Below are positions 21,493 through 32,520 of a stretch of DNA of 64,000 nt, in pieces; positions within the stretch are counted from its first letter, which is position 1, and every line of letters begins with the position of its first letter. The stretch is from positions 240,001 through 304,000 of the forward strand of contig CAJHZI010000484.1 in NCBI GenBank assembly GCA_905160935.1, given 5' to 3'. The notes below the pieces were generated by a model. It searched no databases, was not told the DNA's origin, and saw nothing but the letters and a program-made list of their open reading frames with translations. The translations under genes and the position numbers were made by a program. Origin of the DNA: Enchytraeus crypticus. Lineage: Eukaryota; Annelida; Clitellata; Enchytraeida; Enchytraeidae.

Positions 21493-24400
21493 TTACTTTT
21501 GACCGCCACCAGCAGAGACCTTCTTCCTCTCTTGGCTCCGCTGTTCTGCCGGAGAACTTTCGGCCAGAGCTTCGCTGGAGAGAGGACTCTCGTTTGATTG
21601 GCTGTCGTGCTGCAGCCCAACGCTGGCGAGAAACTCGTTGAGCGCGGTGATGTACTGAACAGGGTGACACCTGAAGTGTCCCACGTGCGGCGAATTATCC
21701 CAACAACTGAGCGAGAAACACATCGAAATACGTTGCAGTTAAATTACGAGAAAATATGATAAGATATCGCAATTAAATTAAGTGAAAATACGATGATATG
21801 TAAAGTCAACGCAATTAAACTAAGTTAAAACACGATGAAGTATAGACATCGCAATTAAATTAAGTGCAAATATGATGTGAAAATACGATAAGTAAAGACA
21901 TTGCAATTAAATTATGTGAAAATATGATAAGTAGGCCAAAATGAAAATACATTAAATACATTACAATACATCACAATTAGAATACATTAAAAGACACCAA
22001 AATTAAATTAAGGCAAAATATGATAAATGACATATGACAAAATTATATTAAGTCCAAATGCTATAAATGAAATATATCAAAGTACATATATCATAATTGA
22101 ATTAAGTTGATAAACAATAAGTGAAATACACCAAAATGAAAATAGATTAAAATGCGTCACAATTAAAATACATTAAAGTACAACACAAATTAAGTCAAAA
22201 TCTGATAAATGAAATACCTCAATATGAATATGTACACAAAATTATGCAATAATGTCAACTTAAAAGAAATTGATATATTAAATTAAATATATGAAAATGT
22301 GCCAAATGAATTCTTGAAAATACGTCAACTAAATATAAATCGATACAAATATTAATTTATAGTATTTCCAAAACAAAATTGTTTAAAAAAAATTTGGCTT
22401 TTTAGCATTTTAACTTACAAAGAATACATTAAATGGAAAAATAAATGAGTGCAAAATGAATAAATGAACCTAATCCTGATATACCTGTAAATTTACTTTT
22501 AGTTTGATGTATAACAATATATTCAGCAGCTCTTAAGCCCATCCTGCACAATTGATCTAGTATTCATTAACTAAGTTTAAGAAATATTGTTTGAAAAAAA
22601 AAACACAATTCTGATTCATGTCAACAGAACTGAAAAATACTCAGCAAAATCAGTAGTAAAGAATTATTTAATATACAGATTTTAAAGAGTATTGGCTTAG
22701 CAGTTAAAGCTAAGCCAATACTCTTTCATCATCACCATCATCATCATCATCTTTAAGGGGAAAATGATGATGATGAAAGACTGTTGGCTTAGCTTTAATT
22801 GTTCTGATAGTATAGCTGTTTAGTACCTTGGCCCTTGGGCTAGACCTTTTTAACATAATCTCTTACAAGTATCAAGAAATTAACATTAAATTTGGCGTAA
22901 CATTTGAGCAAGACTTACATGGATTGCACTTTTATTCCACTTTCCTTCCATCGCTTTATGACGCTCTCAATGGGGCCAGGAATTCCAATCTTGTCTGAAC
23001 GAGAGTGGAAGACGAAAGAAGGACAGTGCAGTGGATTAGCGTAGAAAGTCTCAGACGCAAGCTTGTAATGCCGAGTAACCTACGCAGCAAAAAAAAAAAA
23101 TAGACTCACGTTACAAAAAAGAAATCATAACAAAATTAAAAAATAAACAAAAACTAAAATAAAAAAAGCAAATTCTATTGCACACTCAAAGATGAGCGAA
23201 GTCCTCACAATATAATGATATCTTCACTTCTGATATCTTCGATAAGTCGGTAAGATACTCGACTGCGGATCAGTATGAGAGGGGTTCACATCCAGGGCTC
23301 GCCCGTCACTGACATCGTTTTCAAGCGAGGAAACTGAGGTTAACCTTAGCTTTTACCAGCTTTATTATTCTCTTATCTCTTAATTTCTTCAATAATTCCT
23401 CATCATGCACTATTTAAATTCCCGAGATTTCTATCAAATTCTCTTTTCCGCTACTTCCAAACCTTCACTCGCTAGTTTACAAGACTCAATTCATAAAGCA
23501 CAAATATGCTCTGCCAACCTAAGTGACTGCTACAGAAAAGGTTCACCAATCAAACTCAAAAATAGTAAAAATATCATTAGAAAGTCAATTGGGCAGATAT
23601 TTTGATTTTAGTAAAAGAGATTTCAGCCGCAGTTACTTTGTAAAACACTTATCGTGACATGTATACAAACGTCGACTACAAATTGATTGTAAGACCAACT
23701 TGATTGTAGAACAACGTGAGATAGGAGTCGAGCAAGAACTTGATACTCTTCTGGATCAACGGGACTCTACTCAGGGCCATTCCCACCCCGCGGGGAATTC
23801 CCTCCAGGTCCACCGGGCTGTCAAATATCTGACCTCGAACGCGCTTCTTCATCGACTCCAGTCTAGCGGGCTCTGAAGCAATCTTCACGAGAGTTTCCCC
23901 GTACAAATACCCGCCCACGGAGAATCCGTGGACTACGATTGGTTGATTCGAACGTGATTCTTCCGTTAGAAAGTCGATGATCTCAGAGACAACGGACTGA
24001 GCTCGACGTGGCCACAGCAACTGCAGCGGCTGAATCTTCACGTGCAGTACATCGTAACCTCTTCCTGAAAGTAATGTGAGGAGTTCAAATAGGTAGTAGG
24101 TTAATTACATTTTAGAGATTATTTTTATCAAAAATTCCATTAACTTCGTTGCAGTACATCATAACCTCTTCCCGAAAGTAATGATTTCAGTTCAAATAGG
24201 TAATAGGTTAATTTTATTAGAAACTTAATTTTATCAAAAAATCTATTAATTTCGTTGCAGTACATCGTAACCTGAAAGTAATGAATTCAGTTCAAAAAGG
24301 TAGTAGGTTAATTACATTTAAAAATTTATTTTTGTCAAAAAATCTATTAACATAGTTGGAGGAGTGCCTTTTAATATCATCACATAAAAGCTGGTAAAGC

Positions 24401-24957
24401 CAATGTTAACGTCAGTTTCCTCACTCAAAAGCGATGTCAGTGACGGGCGAGCCCAGGATTATATATATGTCGACTGTAAATATAAGAGGTAATAATAAAT
24501 GTAAATGCTAAAGCTTAAAAATTTAAGCTTAGCATTAATTTCCAATCTCAAAAGTGTCAGTGACGGGTCAAGTAACGAATTTGAACCCTGCACCTACTGA
24601 TCCGCAGTTGGACAATTTATTGACAAGCCACAGATTCAGCCCAAATGTGACTTCAATCAAGTAAATATTGCTGACCAGTGCAAAGCGTTATAAAGCAATT
24701 GCTGTCAAAAAGCAAAACAGCAAATCTATATTATCTGTAACAGTTTAAAACTACATTTACAAACCGAGATAGAAGTCCCCATATTTATGTATATGCTGTG
24801 ACTTAGCAACGAGCCAGCCATAAACGACAGCTACAGGCTTCTGATCAGACGTTAGCTTGCTGTCGTGTGCCGGGCGAAAAGAGAGATTCTTGCTAATCCG
24901 CACCACCTCACCCGCAGCCGAATTGGATAGACATCTCTGTGCAGAAATTTCCAGCAC
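21493..24957 (-). CDS. TMEM53-like (DUF829) alpha/beta-hydrolase, first exon not found
   Basis: Minus-strand exons 24957-24765, 24064-23700, 23079-22919 and 21706-21493 join in frame to 310 residues. The 24957 exon starts at an acceptor (TAG then GTG), so at least one upstream exon with the start codon is missing. The fold is shown by VVYGWLVAKSQHIHKYGDFY near the N-terminus, a nucleophile elbow GFSVGG (Ser about 113 of this fragment), VRGQIFDSPVDLEGIP, a candidate acid in FHSRSDKIG, and CWDNSPHVGHFRCHP carrying the catalytic His. These match the DUF829 family of human TMEM53, a nuclear-envelope protein of poorly defined substrate. A polar C-terminal tail of about 40 residues (Ser/Glu, then KKVSAGGGQK) is unlike what I recall of TMEM53. 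It converges on RAB3 and diverges from RPL27A. Confidence 0.85.
21725..22300. repeat. Degenerate AT-rich tandem repeat
   Basis: Loose repeats of AATTAAATTAAGTGAAAATA and ATGATAAATGAAATA type in the last intron of the hydrolase gene. Confidence 0.55.
22684..22798. repeat. Nested palindrome
   Basis: AAAGAGTATTGGCTTAGC at 22684-22701 pairs exactly with 22709-22726 across a 7-base loop. A third, imperfect arm (AAAGACTGTTGGCTTAGC) near 22774 lies beyond inverted CATCATC/GATGATG runs, so a larger cruciform is also possible. Confidence 0.8.
23245..23360 (+). mobile_element. Family C SINE
   Basis: AGTCGGTAAGATACTCGACT, then GGTTCACATCCAGGGCTCGC, GTCACTGACATCG and GAGGTTAACCTTAGCTTTTA. Confidence 0.7.
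24393..24462 (-). mobile_element. Family C SINE, truncated
   Basis: Tail half only (minus-strand GTCACTGACATCGCTTTTGA, GGAAACTGACGTTAACATTG), ending at GAGCCCAGGAT. Confidence 0.6.
24525..24650 (-). mobile_element. Family C SINE, diverged
   Basis: AAGTGTCAGTGACGGGTCA and TTTGAACCCTGCACCTACTG on the plus strand: family C in reverse. Confidence 0.6.
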
Positions 24958-25127
24958 CTACACATGCATCAAGAATGAAGAACAAGACTAGCACATTTAG
25001 AAAAAAATAAAGGACTGAAAAATAATTGACTTCCACAATCGTACAAAATTTATAAAATTCACATAATTTCTTTAACAAGAAAGAACTTCTGTTCATTGCG
25101 CCACATATCGCATACCACACATATTAA

Positions 25128-25215
25128 GGTTGGCTATCCATCGGCCTGACACCACCAAGTGTTCACGACTAGGTCTTTATTCGTCCCTCGGTAGTATCAC
25201 AGTCTCGAATTCGAG
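25128..25215 (+). repeat. Family G repeat, copy 1
   Basis: GGCTATCCATCGGCCTGACA, CACCACCAAGTGT, then CTAGGTCTTTATTCG. The same order occurs at 32428-32520. Class unknown. Confidence 0.6.
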
Positions 25216-25565
25216 ACCTTTAGTTCAAGAAGTGAATGAATTCTTTAAAACATGATTTACAGAATACACAATTTACATAATAGAAGAAATAAAATAAAAT
25301 CAACGTACCACAGAGAGATGATTGGGTAGAGAAATATTTCGAACTTTGTATAACAAAGTCATTGTCCGTCCAAGTACAAATTATAAAATTAGAAAATAAT
25401 TTTAAAAACCAATCTGCAAAAATATCAAATGAACATTCAAATATTTCAATAAAAAATTTCTAAATTATTCACGGTGAATCAGTACTTGGCATATAAAAAC
25501 ACAACCATGCACAATTGTTCATCATAGACATTTTGATATCCTGTTTGTCAATGACATAATAATGA

Positions 25566-25692
25566 AAATAATAACAATTAGAGTGCTACAGTCATCAATG
25601 ACAACATCGAGCACTAGTGAGACAAAAGCAAGCCGGCGAGCAAAAATAAGGTCCAAAAACGCTGCAAATTTCTAAATCCAGAAAATTAGTCC
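25566..25692 (-). mobile_element. Family E repeat
   Basis: TTAGAGTGCTACAGTCATCA, CATCGAGCACTAGTGAGAC and AAGCCGGCGAGCAAAAA on the plus strand. Confidence 0.7.
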
Positions 25693-25983
25693 AAAGTTAA
25701 TATTCATAAGATAAGGTTCATAAGATAACAATTGTCAAAGTAAACAAATTCCCTGACTTTTGTTCAAGCATCTATATAGCCAATCACAGGCTGCATCCAT
25801 CGTAGAGGCAACTGAACAGGAAGTGATATTAAGTTTTGGTAAAGACTTGGCCAGACTTTGACTGATTTAATCACCGGATCAATGGAATGCTCCTCTACAG
25901 AGCAGGAAAGCAGATTGTGAATTATTGTAAATATTTAGTACTTGGCTCTCTACCACGTACAAAGGAAAGCACACAATGGAGAA

Positions 25984-26020
<37 letters not shown>

Positions 26021-26044
26021 ATAAAATTACATAAGGTTTAGTAT

Positions 26045-26112
26045 CTCGTGTTTAAGTCATCATATGTGATATTAAAAGTGATAGATATCAATCTAGTTGA
26101 TCATTTCACCAT
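26045..26112 (+). mobile_element. Family F SINE 3' fragment
   Basis: ATATTAAAAGTGATAGATAT, then CAATCTAGTTGATCATTTCA, preceded by a (GA)n run at 25985-26022. Confidence 0.55.
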
Positions 26113-26321
26113 ACTGCCGTGTTATTATTACAATCATCCATTTGCCGGTTCTGCGAATCTCAGAAACTTTTCTCTTTTGTCAGCTCATCTGAGAATCGAA
26201 GTCATAAGAGTTTGAGGACTCAGAATCAGCCAATCAAATAATTCAAAATGTTGCTTCACTGAAGTTTTGTTACATTTAGAAATTAGGCCTATATGCAAGA
26301 TGAAGTAAATAAAGCATCTTA

Positions 26322-26344
<23 letters not shown>

Positions 26345-26356
<12 letters not shown>

Positions 26357-26472
26357 CAACAATTAGAGTGCTACAGTCATCAATGACAACATCGAGCACT
26401 ATTGAGACAAAATCAAGCCGGCGAGCAAACAAAGAAGGTCCAAAAACGGTGCAAATTCCAAAACTCAGAAAA
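26345..26472 (-). mobile_element. Family E repeat
   Basis: Same blocks as 25566-25692, with an AAT/AAC tail at its left. Confidence 0.7.
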
Positions 26473-27689
26473 ACTTAAATAATGGCAATTGTTTACAATA
26501 AATTTTAAAATCATCACAATGAAAGATTTCCGAAAAATATTTAAAATTCAATTAAAATTGCTAATTATTACACTAGAAACATAAACATTACTTAGCTTAA
26601 CATTTCCTAATTTCAAAGAAATTAAACAAAAGTCAAAAAGTAGGCTAATCTCAAAAATAGATCAAACAATCGATCAGCTGATTGAAGTCACGCGGTTAAC
26701 AAGGTTAGGATCACCATTTTCAAGGCCATCAACCTAACGACAACAACAACAACAAAGAATTTTTAATTACTTTCATTGCCTAAATCTTTGACAATATCGA
26801 GAAGTATGAAACAAGCAGTTAGGTAATTTAATAAGCAATGACGGATTATTTTAATAATTTGGTTCCATCAGTCACCAACCGAGGCAGTAGAAGTATCATG
26901 CGTGGTAAACTAATTCGAAGACAGGATTGCATAATGGGTCTAAAATTATGCATTTGCCGACATGATGATGTCTGAAGAATATAAACCGCGTATGGGTACT
27001 AAATTCATGCCATTAATCATTAATCAATTAATAAAATCGTAAATTTTTGGTCCTAATATTTTTATTTATTAAAAGATTGAACCCGAGCACGTGAGAAATA
27101 AATAATTATTTTTTCGTTGAACCATTATAAGCATTTGCAATTATTTTGCCGGAAAATGTTGCAAAATTAAATGTAAACTGAAAAAATTCTAATCGACTCT
27201 GTACACTTAGATTAAATATTCAATTTATGCAGGTATAAGAATTTATTAAGTTGATAGCGCGCTACGTTAAACATTTCTCAGCCTGTTCAGGGGCCGGTAA
27301 GTGAAACTTCTAACTATATAATTTTAAAGCAGCTTTCAGTTCATAACTACAAAATTAGTTAAACTTTTAATTCCCGAAGAAGAGTAAACTTTTTAAACTC
27401 TAAAAGTAATTTAACTTTTAGCTGTTAACTCACATCTCGATACTGTAATACTGTCTATTGTCGATAGTGATTTACAAATGTATAGTTGAATCTGCAAATT
27501 TGAGCCATTATAGTTCATTTCAAAATGTCAAATGTTGTCACAATAGAATAGTCATAGAACCAATAATTACTGATTTTAAATCGTTGGGAAGAATTGTTGC
27601 ACTTTGTGCTGTAGCCGCTGAAACCTAAATGAAGTGGTAGCTCATACACTGTTGATTCTTTTTTAGTGCCACTTCCGCTCGGTATATGA
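26473..27689. other. AT-rich DNA between the divergent hydrolase and RPL27A genes
   Basis: No repeat family or exon recognised. It should contain the RPL27A promoter and perhaps the missing first exon of the hydrolase. Confidence 0.4.
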
Positions 27690-27695
27690 GAAAGT

Positions 27696-27717
27696 CTTTC
27701 CGGTTGTAATCGTAAAC
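27696..27717 (+). promoter_or_regulatory. Candidate 5' TOP start of RPL27A mRNA
   Basis: CTTTCC at 27696-27701 lies 22 bases before the start codon. Ribosomal-protein mRNAs of animals begin with such a C-plus-pyrimidine tract, which couples their translation to growth signals. The start site itself is inferred. Confidence 0.4.
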
Positions 27718-30700
27718 ATGGTAGGTTGTTTTGTTGAACTCCACAAAATTATCTTATATAATCACAAAAGTTGCGCGATATGTTGGCGTTATTTCTATTT
27801 AAGGCCATTCAGTAATGAACTGTACTAGTAATATTCTTTTTATTGATGCCTTTTGAGAATCGTTTCGTTACAGTTTTTCGTAATACTTCACATCGTATAT
27901 CTTTCCAATGCATGATCTGTAACTTAGCGAAAGCACAGTCCAGCTCCAGACTTATATTTATGAAGTTGTAGGTCTGGCGTTTCAAACCTGTGTAGATTGA
28001 ATCGGTTATATCGCTATGTTGTAGTGCTCGATAATGGTGCAACGACACGAAATGTATTCACACTTGTTGCTTGGCTTAAAAATTTAGGGCAGATAATTTT
28101 TGATTGACCTAATCCTAATCCGTTAATCGTGGGATTCATTTTGTCAGATGTGCCAAAAAGAAAATTTCGGTAACTAATTTCGTCACAACTTTCCTGTGTC
28201 AAAGAGTTTTATTACCCGTATCGATCGAAATTTAAATGAGAATTTGTGTAAATTGGTTCTATCGTACACGCAAAACGTAGAATCTGAATCGTTGACGGCG
28301 ATATATATCGCTGGTTTAAATTTGGTGTTTTTATAAGTAGTAGCTTATGACTAGCGTCATCATCATCTTCCCTTGAATCTCAGTTTAGCTTACAACTGGC
28401 ATATTTTATTAGAATATAGTATGCAATGCAGTGTGTTCTGTCTCGTTTCGTTGGATTTAGTAATACATTTTATGACTGAAATAAGTTTCTATTGTATTTC
28501 CAGTATATTAATATGCAATGTAGTGCAAATAAATATAAAAATGTTATTTGTATAACTACGTTTGAGCATCAATGATTGACTGTTTGAGCGTCAATGATAT
28601 CTGTATGAATGACTGAAATTAAAATTCAATAATGATCTTTTTTGAAAGGCTGAAATATATACTCTAAACTAATGGTTGCACATTACTTTATGTGAAACCA
28701 TTTGTATGCTCGAAAAGTAAAACGTACTACTTTGCTTTTACAGACGACGAAGAATAAGAAATGCCGCAAGATGCGTGGCCATGTGAGCCATGGTCATGGT
28801 CGAATTGGTATGTGTGCTTTTAAATACCGGTCTTCTTTATTTTCTAGCTTAATTAAAATTTGCAGGTAACTACTTTAATTTTGAGATATATGGAAAGCTT
28901 TTTCCTAAGTAATTTAATAAACTTTAATTTTAAATAAAATTTAATAGAGTAGAAGATACCTTTTTACCGTTTCGATAATAAGAATAAAATTACGGATGGT
29001 TTTTGGAATTATAGCAAAAAAGCGATAGCTGAAAACTTGCTGCTTGAGCTGATGTGACTTTTTTGTGTTTAGGCAAGCACCGCAAGCATCCGAGTGGTAG
29101 AGGTAATGCCGGTGGCCAACATCACCATCGTATCAACATGGATAAATAGTGAGTAGTTGCTTACGTCTCTAGTATTACCTTGACTTTATCATTTCTTACA
29201 AGTAATTTTATTTAGTAAATTATGCGGTTACGCTTTACACGCTGGTCGCTACTATTCTCGCCAATTGATGCTTGATCTGCTTTGTGTTTAGGCGAGCAGC
29301 ACAAGCATATGTAGCCTTATATTGTAAAAGTAGGATTAACTACAAAATTTTTCGACGGTGTAGATTTTTAATATATTCACAGTCCAGCTCCAGGCCTATA
29401 TAATGTATAGTTGTAGGTCTGGCGTTTCAAACCTGTGTAGAGTGATTTTGTTGCATCGCTATGTCACCGTACTGCGTCCAAAGTATTGCGACACGAAATG
29501 TTAACTACAGTAATTGCATTTACTTCCTACCAGCCTGTTATACTACGTATATGCTATAAGCAGTAGGTCAATGTTCTTTGTGCAAGTGTGTTTTTCTTTT
29601 AGATTTGATGAGTGGATGATGAAGCCATGTTGGACTTTTTAAATAAATGTAAATGCTAAAGCTTAAAAATTATTTCATTTTTTAGAAATATTTCTAATTC
29701 ATATCCCTTTATGTGTATTGGTATTAGTCTGTTAGTGTACTAGTCAGTTGACGTAAAATGCTTGTGCATTACCTAAGTTTTTCCTTTTACAGAAAAAAAT
29801 TTGATGTACAAAATTTTTATAAGAATGCTGTTTTTTAATCTACTGGATGGATGGCAGTTTAATCAACTTCGTAGTTTCACAGTCCAGCTCCAGGCCTATA
29901 TAATGTAAGGTTGTAGGTCTGGCGTTTCAAACCTGTGTAGAGTGATTTTGTTGCATCGCTATGTCACCGTACTGCGTCCAAAGTATTGCGACACGAAATG
30001 TTAACTACAGACCTATTGTATATTCTGTAAAGGACTCTTTAGAAATTATGTGAGAGTTTACACAAATCTCTAATACTTTGAGAGATTATAGAGTGTCTCT
30101 AGAGATGACATGTTTTCATATTTTATAACAGCTGCTGCACATCCTAAGCACTCTTTTGCTTGTAGCTTCATGCTGTTTGAAGCAGTTTCACGTGTGTTAA
30201 GATAATAATTTAAAGATTGTTAACATTATGTTATTAGCAGGCCCAAATATCAAAACTTCATTCTGAGATTTGCACTCGCTGTTATGATTGCTACTAATTT
30301 TTAGTATTACTAAAGTTTCATAACATCGAATATTTTTGGAATTTCGTTGTCTGTAAAAGCTAAACAGTTGCTAACTGTGACCTTCTACTGGAAGGGTAAA
30401 TATAAGGATAAATACTGACCACTGCAAGCAATTCACAGGCCAGCTCCAGTCATACACTATACAGCGTTGTACGCCTGGCGTTTCCAACCTGTGTAGATTA
30501 ACCAGTAGCATTGCTATGTCACGCTACTCTTTGTGGTTCTGTGACACGAAATGTTCCTACATACCAGGGACATTACAATTTTGTTCTTGTTTTGTGAATT
30601 TCTCTCGTGGATATTCCGTTACATTTCTCTTGTGTCTTTGTCAATAAACTATCAGTTTCCTGCTTTAGATGTGGAACTTAAGGGGGGAAAGTTTTTATAT

Positions 30701-32232
30701 TTCAACTAGCAGGAGTAGCCTGTTCAGAGAAGCGGCTATTGGTCAATGAAATGATGTTACGAGACGGATGATTATACTAGTTTATATTATAGGCCATGGA
30801 GTGCACTTCTTCAGAAAACTTAACAACCGAACCTTAGTAATGACCCATTGTCTAACTGTTGCATGTTTATTGTACTTGATGAATTAGTATTTCACTGCTA
30901 GACGAGGTTATCACAGTCCAGCTCCAGGCCTATATAATGTCTAGTTGTAGGTCTGGCGTTTCAAACCTGTGTAGAGCAACCTGTTACATCGCTATGTCGT
31001 AGTGCTCGACAATGGTGCTTCGACACGATATGTAACTACAATGAGTTCAGTAGAATTCTGTTAATTTCTAAATTTAAATACCCTGGTGAAGCATCAGTCT
31101 GCAACATACTAACTGGCAAATCTTGTTATTTTATGATTATTTTATGGTATTTTATGAGCGTTTAATGGGTAACCACGATGCTCAAAACCTTACAATATCT
31201 CTGAATGTTTGTAGTTTAAGGAAAAGTTTTGTCAAAGATCTTGGAATTCCGCAGAATACTCTTTTAAAAATGCAATTATACTTCAGGAGTGGAATTTATC
31301 GCTGATTATCTCTATTTGTTTTTATATGATCTTCCAGCCATCCAGGTTACTTTGGAAAGGTTGGTATGAGGCACTTCCACATGACGAAGCAGAAGTACTG
31401 GTGCCCCACACTCAACCTCGACAAGCTATGGTCGCTTGTCTCCGAACAGACCCGCCTTCAGTACAAGGACAAGACCAACGTCGCTCCCGTCATAGACGTT
31501 GTCCGAGCCGTGAGTCAATTTATCTCCTTGCGATTATTATATTATTATTATATCTGTCTATTACATTAAATCTGCTATATCGCAGAAATCATCTTTTCTT
31601 TAATTCCCTTTTCTTTGGAGTGGTTTTCTGGATTTTGAAATTTGCACCCCTTTTGGACCTTCTTTTTGCTCGTCGACTTGATTTGTCTCAATAGTGCTCG
31701 ATGTTGTCATTGATGACTGTAGCACTCTAATTGTTATTATTATTACTAAATTACTACGTTTTAATTCATTAATAGCAAACTAATCAGTTGCATTTCTTAG
31801 TGATTTTGCTTCAGAAATAGTGATGTGAAGTTACCTTCAACAGTTCAGAAACGCCGGTGTTATTTGACCTACGGTGTACTTAAATCAAATTACTATAAAA
31901 CATTGTAACATGGGAATTATTTAAAGTGGAATTTAACTTACACATACTTTTTCATACGTGTATAATTTTTCATACGTATATAATTTAATTATATTTACTT
32001 TTAATTATATTTAATTAATTGTATTTATTATAGATTAATTATTATAATTCGAAAAGCCTCTTAATTTCTCTAATGTACTGACACTTATACTGTGATGTTT
32101 CAGGGCTACTACAAGGTGCTGGGTAAGGGTCACCTGCCCAGTCAGCCAGTCATTGTCAAGGCCAAGTTCTTCAGCCGCTCAGCCGAGGAGAAGATCAAGG
32201 CTGCAGGTGGCGCCTGTGTGCTCGTAGCTTAG
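27718..32232 (+). CDS. RPL27A: 60S ribosomal protein L27a (uL15), 5 exons
   Basis: Exons 27718-27720, 28744-28807, 29073-29148, 31338-31509 and 32104-32232 give 147 residues, almost the same as the human protein (148). Exon 1 contributes only the ATG, followed at once by donor GTAGGT. The protein reads [20 protein letters not shown], then [59 protein letters not shown] and [17 protein letters not shown], ending GGACVLVA. It is a basic large-subunit protein placed near the peptidyl-transferase region. Intron 1 holds one copy and intron 3 four copies of an H/ACA snoRNA, so the gene is also a snoRNA host. Human RPL27A likewise hosts H/ACA snoRNAs (SNORA3 group). Confidence 0.97.
27934..28065 (+). 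ncRNA. H/ACA snoRNA copy 1 (RPL27A intron 1)
   Basis: Two-hairpin RNA of about 132 nt. The lower stem CACAG/CTGTG and an upper stem from CCAGACTTA/TAGGTCTGG form hairpin 1. H box AGATTG follows, then a second hairpin with the conserved ATCGCTATG and GACACGAAATG blocks closed by GAAT/ATTC, and a terminal ACA near 28060. The G-U pair of copies 2 and 3 is an A-U pair here. Confidence 0.82.
29265..29311 (+). pseudogene. Duplicated start of RPL27A exon 3
   Basis: TTTGTGTTTAGGCGAGCAGC and ACAAGCATATG copy the acceptor and first codons of exon 3 (29036-29092) with substitutions. Read in phase it gives GEQHKHM and then TAG. No donor follows, so it is a decoy acceptor or a relic. Confidence 0.7.
29378..29512 (+). 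ncRNA. H/ACA snoRNA copy 2 (RPL27A intron 3)
   Basis: About 135 nt. Hairpin 1 has CACAG/CTGTG and the 9-bp CCAGGCCTA/TAGGTCTGG stem with one G-U pair; the unpaired pocket is TCCAGCT and CGTTTCAAAC. H box AGAGTG (canonical ANANNA except the last base). The second hairpin carries ATCGCTATGTC and GACACGAAATG. ACA at 29507-29509. Confidence 0.85.
29878..30012 (+). ncRNA. H/ACA snoRNA copy 3 (RPL27A intron 3)
   Basis: Nearly identical to copy 2 over its whole length; differences are confined to the loop of hairpin 1. ACA at 30007-30009. The pair looks like a recent duplication. Confidence 0.85.
30434..30564 (+). ncRNA. H/ACA snoRNA copy 4 (RPL27A intron 3), diverged
   Basis: Keeps CACAG/CTGTG, CCAG/CTGG and the pocket (CCAGCT, CGTTTCCAAC), but the rest of the upper stem has changed. 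Canonical H box AGATTA, ATTGCTATGTC and GACACGAAATG in hairpin 2, ACA at 30559-30561. Confidence 0.8.
30912..31043 (+). ncRNA. H/ACA snoRNA copy 5 (RPL27A intron 3)
   Basis: Canonical H box AGAGCA. The lower stem of hairpin 2 is GTTAC/GTAAC, changed on both sides relative to other copies, which supports the fold. Its apical part (TCGTAGTGCTCGA) resembles copy 1 rather than copies 2 and 3. ACA at 31038-31040. Confidence 0.84.
31605..31745 (+). mobile_element. Family E repeat
   Basis: Sense copy in RPL27A intron 4: TTTCTGGATTTTGAAATTTG, TGGACCTTCTTTTTGCTCG, AGTGCTCGATGTTGTCATTG, GTAGCACTCTAATTG and a TTA tail. Confidence 0.75.
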
Positions 32233-32427
32233 GTCGTTCACTCGTGCCGTGACTGAACTGTTGAACTGTGTGCGTCGTTTATTTAAAGAGTCGTTTGTTA
32301 AAGAGTACAGATAAACTAAATTAAATGACTCGGTTCATTTACTGTCTTGAGAGTTTTAATTAAAAAATTCCCTTTTAGCGTGCAGTTAATCCTCATTCGG
32401 GGTATAGATAGGAAATGGAACGTTAAG

Positions 32428-32520
32428 GTCGGCTATCCATCGGCCTGACACCACCAAATGTACGCGTCTAGGTTTTTATTTGCCCATTCAAAAGGCGAGA
32501 TCTCTACCACTCCTACGAGG
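32428..32520 (+). repeat. Family G repeat, copy 2
   Basis: GGCTATCCATCGGCCTGACA, CACCACCAAATGTACGCG and TAGGTTTTTATTTG; matches 25128-25215. Confidence 0.6.

Noticed and set aside
24908..25120. Hydrophobic 70-codon minus-strand frame as first exon of the hydrolase
   Set aside because: It overlaps the next exon in another frame and has no convincing donor in the required phase.
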